NCBI GenBank assembly: GCA_963995505.1
Contig: OZ023184.1
Span: 5,394,001-5,458,000, forward strand
Length of the DNA: 64,000 nucleotides
Direction: 5' to 3'
Source of the DNA: Hypericum androsaemum
Taxonomy: Eukaryota; Streptophyta; Magnoliopsida; Malpighiales; Hypericaceae
The position numbers and the translations under genes are program-made. Shown here in pieces: positions 58,431 to 64,000 of this stretch. Position 1 is the first letter of the stretch. The number at the start of each line of letters is the position of its first letter. The notes below the pieces were generated by a model. The model saw only the letters and a program-made list of their open reading frames with translations, was not told where the DNA came from and did no database searches.

Positions 58431-59045
58431 ATGTCTGCTGTTGCATTCTCAAGTCTTTACTTGCAAGATTCACAGAATTCTTACGAGGGCAATGGAGCAA
58501 CATATGAAACCAGTTATGATCCAGTGAGTAGTATATACGAGGGATGGAGTCCACTTGTGGACCTACTTTGTCCAGCTCTGGACTCTGACTCGCTTGCCCT
58601 TGTTGGGGATGATTTGTTCCGAAGCCTCATTTCCTTGCCGCAGGTAGAACCAGACCTCGGTTATGGTAATGATGATCTCTACAGAAGTTGGGGGCACTGG
58701 AAGAACGAAGATGATTCTTATTTCCCCCCCTGGTGCTGCTGGGATGACAACTACACTTCCCTCGCAGACGAAAATCTGTATGGAAGTGGAGATTGGATAG
58801 CGGAAGATTTGCCACGAGGAGAAGAAAAAAGAGACCACAGTCCCTGCCACTATGAATGTGGAGAAAGCCAGCTTTCCTGGGATGAAGTTCCTTGGTCTGA
58901 ACAGGATTCATGGTTCTTCGGATATCGGGGGGAGGACGATTCAAGTTACTATGGCCACAAAGACAGCTCTGAATTCTGCGAAGAGATCTTCGGTTACTGG
59001 CCTTGCTTGGCTAGGGACCCGGAAATTCGTCTTCTGGAGGACTAG
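58431..59045 (+). CDS. Unrecognised acidic, Trp/Tyr-rich protein (possibly a 3' exon)
   Basis: 204 codons from ATG 58431 to TAG 59045. The frame stays open upstream to 58362 with plausible coding text (EETASETKH), so this may be the last exon of a longer gene. The protein is acidic and aromatic: repeated 'DDLYRSWGHW', 'PPWCCWDDNY', 'ENLYGSGDW', 'WDEVPWSEQDSWFFGY' and 'SSEFCEEIFGYWPCL' units suggest a degenerate ~20-30-residue repeat with W/Y and D/E alternation. There is no signal peptide or membrane segment, and I recognise no domain. Codon composition and length argue against chance. Confidence 0.5.
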   Translation: MSAVAFSSLYLQDSQNSYEGNGATYETSYDPVSSIYEGWSPLVDLLCPALDSDSLALVGDDLFRSLISLPQVEPDLGYGNDDLYRSWGHWKNEDDSYFPPWCCWDDNYTSLADENLYGSGDWIAEDLPRGEEKRDHSPCHYECGESQLSWDEVPWSEQDSWFFGYRGEDDSSYYGHKDSSEFCEEIFGYWPCLARDPEIRLLED

Positions 59046-59559
59046 TAGCATCCAGCAGAACCAGAACAAACCAGTGGCAAATGAATCATCTGTCATCCAC
59101 AAACTAACTATTTCATAACTGGGATAGTGGAGATTTCCGTTTCTGTTCCATTTCTAGTTTCTAGCAACAAATAAAGGCAAGTGACTGCTGCTGCTGCTCC
59201 TCAGCTTTGTATCTGTTAGAATGGAGTTGAAGATGCACGTGTCATTAAACATCTCAAGACATATCTATTAATCGTAATCTCTACTTGAAACCATGAACTG
59301 CAGCTGCAATTTCGATACTTCCGAATCGAAATGGAGGTCAAAACAACCAAAGTGAAATTTCTGTATTTAGAATCGAGCAAAATTATCTCCGATATCGGTT
59401 ACATCTTTTGGCCAACTGTTTATAAGATTGGTGCCTCAACTGGAAAGTAAAAATTTCGAGCAAGAATATGCTGAAAAACTAATTTTCTCTTCATGTAAGC
59501 AAAATTGTGATGGAATGTAAGTGCTGTACAGATGAGAATCGAGCCATGATCAGATCATA
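59046..59559. other. Convergent 3' regions, no gene
   Basis: Lies between the plus-strand frame ending at 59045 and the minus-strand gene ending at 59560. Likely 3' UTRs. Confidence 0.5.
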
Positions 59560-61130
59560 TCATATCACGGTGCCAAGCCCCAATTCGTCCTCAATATCGT
59601 CACCCTCTTCGAAAAGCTTCAAAAACCGAGCTTGATCTTGTTGCCTCTTTCGCTTCTGCCAGTACTTGTACGCTGCCAACAGCCCTATGATCAACACAGT
59701 GGAAATCAGCACGCTAGTGATTATTGCTACGGCAACATGCATCCTTTTCTCATTGTCATGCGGGGGAGAGCGAGCGTTGGCATCTGCAGACAAATAAGAG
59801 ATCATTAATTGTCACACTTAACGAAGAATGCTGCATCTGTAGTTCATGAGCTATAAAGAAGAGGCAGAGGAACCACAAAGATGGGAAACATGAGCGACTT
59901 GTTTTGAACTTAATGCCGGTAACAAGCCAGGATTGCAAAGTTTCATCACGCCAACATCAAGGCCAGAAAAGAAGAAACAACCGTGCTAAAAGCAGCCCGA
60001 GAAGCCCTGCAAATTACCTAGCCCCCGCTTACTTGCCACCGGCCACCCATGTAACTCGTTTCCCTCCCTCCGTCCCACATATTCCCAGTGCATCAAGTTA
60101 AATGACGCCAAAACCTCTCTTTAAGGAAAATCCTGACAAAAACAAAAGACGGAACTCTTTCCAAGTTTTCATTTGTTGTAACTTGGCCGAGTCTTCCCCC
60201 TACGCATTCGCCCCTTCACCGGGAGCATCCCCATCCCCGATGATAAAATAGAAAGAAAGGTTGTTCCCCGCATTGCAACATCCTTCTAATTGACTGCCTA
60301 TGAGAACTACGCACTCGAGCATTGAAACAAGAACCGAACACCTATCTAAACCAAACAATTCAACATCTTCCCAATCCTCATAAACATCTAGTCCATTCAT
60401 CAGAAATGGAAACATATCGCAATCTCGTCAACCAAATCACATGGTCGCTGGAACGCGCGCAGCAACATAGTAAATGCAAGAAACCATACCCTCCGATAGC
60501 CGAATGCACTCGCGACATTCGAAGGTCGCCGAGAACTCGTTCGCCGTGACCCTCTTGTACTTCCCATCCGACTCGGAGAAATCAGACAAGCACAGCTCCC
60601 ACTCCTCAAAAACATCGTCAGACTTGAAGTCATCCTTCTCGTAGAACCCGCATCGCTCGCACTTCGTCCCGTTAACCTCCGTCAACGGCTGACACAGCAA
60701 AACAACACAAACACATCACCTCATTATATCATATCATATCAAAAAATAAAAATAAAAATAAAAAATAATTTCAATTTCCTAAAAAACAAGATCCTGAAAC
60801 CAACCTGCCAGAATTCCTCGCCTTTGAAGGTGTAGGATACGTTGGACTGCTTAACGTCGGGAATGTCGGTCCGATTCTCTCCCTTGCACTTGAAATAAAC
60901 CCTAGGCTCGGCCCCCAGCCACTCGTGCGTCTTGTATATCGTTATCGACTCCAGCGTCACCTCCGCGGTCAACGCCCATCCTGCCGGTCAACGCCACCCT
61001 CACCACGATATATATATATATAAAAGATCCAAAACGAGAATACTAATATTAACCGTCAGGTAATTTGGTTACCTGAGAAGCAGCTGACGATGAGGAGAGT
61101 CCAGGGAGACAAGAGGCGCCAAAACGGCAT
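59560..61130 (-). CDS. Type I membrane protein, DUF7953-like
   Basis: Four exons on the minus strand: 61073-61130, 60805-60980, 60490-60688 and 59560-59783. Introns are GT-AG, phases agree, and the total is 218 codons plus stop. A signal peptide (MPFWRLLSPWTLLIVSCFSG) precedes an extracellular or luminal domain with TLESITIYKTHEWLGAEP, YFKCKGENRT, NVSYTFKGEEFWQPLTEV and paired cysteines (CERCGFYEKDD, ELCLSDF, CRECIRL). One transmembrane helix (VAVAIITSVLISTVLIIGLL) is followed by a basic stop-transfer (KYWQKRKRQQ) and a short acidic cytosolic tail. N-glycosylation sequons occur at NRT and NVS. This matches a single-copy uncharacterised plant family; function is unknown. Confidence 0.88.
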
Positions 61131-61711
61131 CGTAACTGCGGGAAATGATACGGTGGCGTTTGCCGTTTTGTCTTCCTTGAGCTGAAACGGAAAATTTAAT
61201 GTTCTCCCCTCTCTCTCTCTCTCTCTCTCTCGGAAGGTGACGTCACTGATTTCTTTTCCTTGTGGGGGTGCTTACACGTGGCGCCGCGCCGCGAGGTGGT
61301 GAGATCGGAAGAAGACTAGTTTGGTAATCAAATCTAATAAAAGTATTTTTCTTCATGATAACGATTTATTTATTTGTGCTATTAAAATAGATGAAGTTTC
61401 CGAAAGCGACGTATGGGTCCATGGACGTTTTTGATATTCAGAGTTGAGTACGATGTAATTGAAGTTGAATACGGACAAACACTATTTACAAATAATTTTT
61501 CTAGTTGTGCGTTTTACTTTCGTAAGACTGGAAATGGTGGAAAATATTTTCATAGAAACTATTTCCGCTGCAACAAACAGAGCCAAAGTTGGGAATGGCA
61601 TACATAAACCAACAATTCAGATCCTTAGAACTACACCTTCCAAAAAAATCCACACAACTACATTACACTAAGTCAAAGATCTAAATTCACAGAAGAAACA
61701 GAAAAAGAGTC
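61131..61711. other. Promoter of the membrane-protein gene plus a CT microsatellite
   Basis: Upstream of the minus-strand start at 61130 there is a (CT)n run at ~61208-61231, common in plant 5' UTRs and promoters. The remainder is 3' region of the Myb/SANT-like gene. Confidence 0.6.
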
Positions 61712-63420
61712 TCAGCTAGTTCTGCCACTCTTCCTAAGGAAGCTGTCAATCCACATCTTTCTCAGATTTTCACTCTTCACCATGAATCCTTTTGCCTGCA
61801 TCTCGTGTTCAACCAAATAGTCGAATACTTTGCCAAGAATCTTTTCGCTATATCCTTCCATCTTCATCACCTCATAATACAAATCTTTCACCACGAGTCG
61901 ATCTTTGGTCAAGTTAAGCAACGCTTGACCGACCAACTCCACTCCCGCTGCTAATGCGAGAATACCAGCATTGGCATCCTCCGATCCTCGTCCTCTTTTC
62001 CGATGAGATCGTTTCTCTGATCCGTGAATACTCGATGATGCAGCAGCTTTCTCTGCTGTCCAATCATCGTCATCAACATCCTTCATACTCGAGTCAGCCT
62101 CGCTGTACTCTTTATCAACATCAGGAGACGATTTTTTATTGCCCCGAGTTGCTACATCCTTCCCAAAAACAAGATCCATCTCAGAGTACATCTCAATTTT
62201 CTTATTGAGATACTTTTCGTTGTTAGGATTTGCCTGTTAAACCATATAAATCATATTGTTAGAAACATATCATGTAGAAAAGAATTAGAAAGAATTATAC
62301 CGTATAAAAGACTTGCCAATATCTCTCGTTTGTAGGTATTGTCATCCACGATTATCATCTTAAGATTTTCATCCCACCCAAAACCACTTTTGCTCCGAAG
62401 AGTAGTAATGGTCACCCAGTCCTTCTTCACCGTCCTCAAGTGATTGACAATGTGATTTGGCTGAATATCGAAAGCAAACTTCTCCCTGATCTCCTTAGCA
62501 ACCTTGATAAGTGACTTTTTCTTGAAATTTGAGGCTGTCCTGTTTCCCTTAACTGCTTCTTTAGCCAATAGTCCAAGCAGCGTATTAGACATAAGCCTTG
62601 ACCAACGAAAGTGCCTAGATGTTTCCGTTAAAGCAAGAATCCCGGCATTAGCATCCTCAGAATCACGTCCTCTTTTCCTATGAGATCTTTTCTCTGATCC
62701 GTGAATACTCGATGATGCAGCTTTCTCTACTTTCCAATCATCGTCATCAGCATCCTTCATACTCGAGTCAACCTCGGTATACTCTTTATCATTGCCCCCA
62801 TTTGCTACATCGTTCCCAACAACAAGAGCCATCTCAGAATACATCTCAATTTGCTTATTGAGATACTTTTCATTGTTAGGATTTGCCTGTTAAACCATAT
62901 AAATAATATTGTTAGAAACATATCACGTAGATAAGAATTATAAAGAATTTTACCATGTAAAAGACTTGCCAATATCTCCCGTTTGTAGGTATTGTCATCC
63001 ACAATTATCATCTTAAGATTGTCATCCCACCCAAAACCACTCTTGCTACGAAGAGTAGTAATGGTCGTCCAGTCTTTCTTCACCGTCCTCAAGTGGTTAA
63101 CAATGTGATTTGGCTGAACATCGAAAGTAAACCTCTCCCTGATCTCCTTAGCAACCTTGGTAAGTGACTTCTTCTTGAAATTTGAGGATGTCCTGTTTCC
63201 ATTAACTGCTTCTCTAGCCAGTAGCTCAATCAGCGTATTAGACATAGGCTTTGACCAACGGAAGTGCTTAGGTGTTCCCTTCCCTGGCTCTTCCTTTTTT
63301 ATGGCCAGCCATTGCTCCTGCAATAATGTGCATAGAAATTTCAAACAAAGACGTGCATAAAAATATTCAAACCAAGACAGAGCTACCGACATCAGCCTCG
63401 TCATTGTCAGTCCCAGACAT
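61712..63420 (-). CDS. Myb/SANT-like domain protein with duplicated domain
   Basis: Four exons on the minus strand: 63391-63420, 62970-63317, 62317-62886 and 61712-62233. They sum to 489 codons plus stop with all junctions in phase 0. The Myb/SANT-like DNA-binding domain (Myb_DNA-bind_3 type, as in transposase-associated plant proteins) occurs twice: HFRWSKPMSNTLIELLAREA...FDVQPNHIVNHLRT and HFRWSRLMSNTLLGLLAKEA...FDIQPNHIVNHLRT. Each is followed by KSGFGWD, KMIIVDDNTYKREIL, then ANPNNEKYLNK, a Met/acidic region and the basic signal EKRSHRKRGR. The C-terminus is an all-helical unit unrelated to the repeat. Introns 2 and 3 use GC donors (TTG|GCAAGT) because only this joins REIL to ANPN. A role in DNA binding or transcription is inference. 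Confidence 0.82.
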
Positions 63421-64000
63421 TGTGCTAGTTAAGTTGCGAACATCTAGTTGAATTGTCGCAACGGATATCTACAGAATCAGCAGGTACCTGCAACAAACAA
63501 ATTTCAAACATCGCTGCTTACCAAGGTTGTCGGAAAAGAAGGTCCCACAGATAACATCTAAGCACGCTGCACATCCATATTATCTTACTAAACTAACCCC
63601 GAAGCCTAAAAGAACAGAATTCCTTGAAGCTACCATCGATCTAAACCTGGCAGCAAAGGAACCGAACACGTTTCCGAGGAAACCAAAATTTAATCAAGAT
63701 CATACATGGATCCCAAAAAAGGGAAATGTGAAAACCTAAGCTAATCTCATGCTTCCCACCTACAACCAGCGCAATAAGGCAGCCGCTAGCTGCGAAATCA
63801 AGAGCCTACCTACCTAATGCACAGTTCACTTCCTAAACATCCGAAAATCGAAAATGAAGAAACAACCATTTCGATGTTAAGAAACGAAACCCTAGAAAAA
63901 GGAAACGAGCAACGAAGTGGAAGACGAGGAGAGAACTGGCCTCTTAATGCACACAGTTCACTTCCAATGCTAAACATCCCAAAACCCAAAATGAAGTCTT
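63421..64000 (-). promoter_or_regulatory. 5' UTR/promoter region of the Myb/SANT-like gene
   Basis: A minus-strand acceptor (TTGTTGCAG|GTACC, near 63485-63495) upstream of the start suggests a leader intron. A segment containing aatgcac, agttcacttcc and aaacatcc is repeated at 63818-63845 and 63946-63980. No other gene was recognised up to the window edge. Confidence 0.4.

Noticed and set aside
63527..63739. 70-codon plus-strand open frame upstream of the Myb/SANT-like gene
   Set aside because: No domain, and it overlaps the probable 5' leader region of the minus-strand gene.
1..64000. CRISPR array, bacterial operons or prophage
   Set aside because: Splice signals, retroelements and plant gene families establish nuclear plant DNA. 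The short tandem repeats seen have no spacer structure.

Overview
This is a eudicot-like plant nuclear window. The evidence is plant-specific gene families, multi-exon genes with GT-AG introns, a nuclear tRNA-Leu, and Ty1/copia, LINE, hAT-like and Mutator-like elements with intact target-site duplications (TSDs). I cannot name the species. Genes are islands in AT-rich, repeat-filled DNA.

Layout: 1-473 is the end of a terminal-inverted-repeat (TIR) element whose family recurs at 33046-39333. About 1010-2530 is a decayed LINE RNase H fragment split by foreign DNA. A single-exon minus-strand gene for a Cys-rich plant protein lies at 3983-4681. A young copia retrotransposon occupies 6047-11281. 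12771-13907 is a large inverted-repeat (foldback) element. 14730-16560 is a ~170-bp repeat array split by a 933-bp hAT-like element. tRNA-Leu(CAG) is at 17141-17221. A small membrane protein gene with a SINE-like intronic insertion is at 17850-18585. A 10-exon lipin-type phosphatidate phosphatase (PAH) gene is at 19963-24549, and an intronless seven-transmembrane (GPR107/CAND-like) gene is at 26671-27993. A conserved single-exon plant gene lies at 32294-32788.

The second half opens with a nested block: a TIR element (33046-39333) holds a defective copia element (34278-39093). Next come a hAT-like element carrying its own nested LINE (40980-41898), LINE ORF1 remains (to ~44260), a half-size ABCG transporter gene (47295-49497), and a LINE split by a MULE-like element filled with ~550 bp of polypurine GAG/GGA repeat (50594-52920). 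The gene-dense right end has an RS2Z-type SR splicing factor (53836-55870), a CxxCxxCC zinc/iron-chelating protein (56245-57155), an unrecognised acidic, aromatic-rich ORF (58431-59045), a type I membrane protein (DUF7953-like, 59560-61130), and a Myb/SANT-like gene with an internally duplicated domain and two GC-AG introns (61712-63420).

The genes do not form a pathway; they are independent housekeeping, lipid, transport and RNA-processing loci. The clearest system-level signal is the readable stratigraphy of nested insertions: four two-layer nests, most dated relative to each other by perfect TSDs. I found no convincing new multi-gene system. The most unusual items are the purine-filled MULE, the microhomology-deleted copia with an LTR-gag chimeric ORF, the duplicated GC-AG intron gene, a 105-nt in-frame stop-free PAH intron, and a candidate poison exon in the SR gene.
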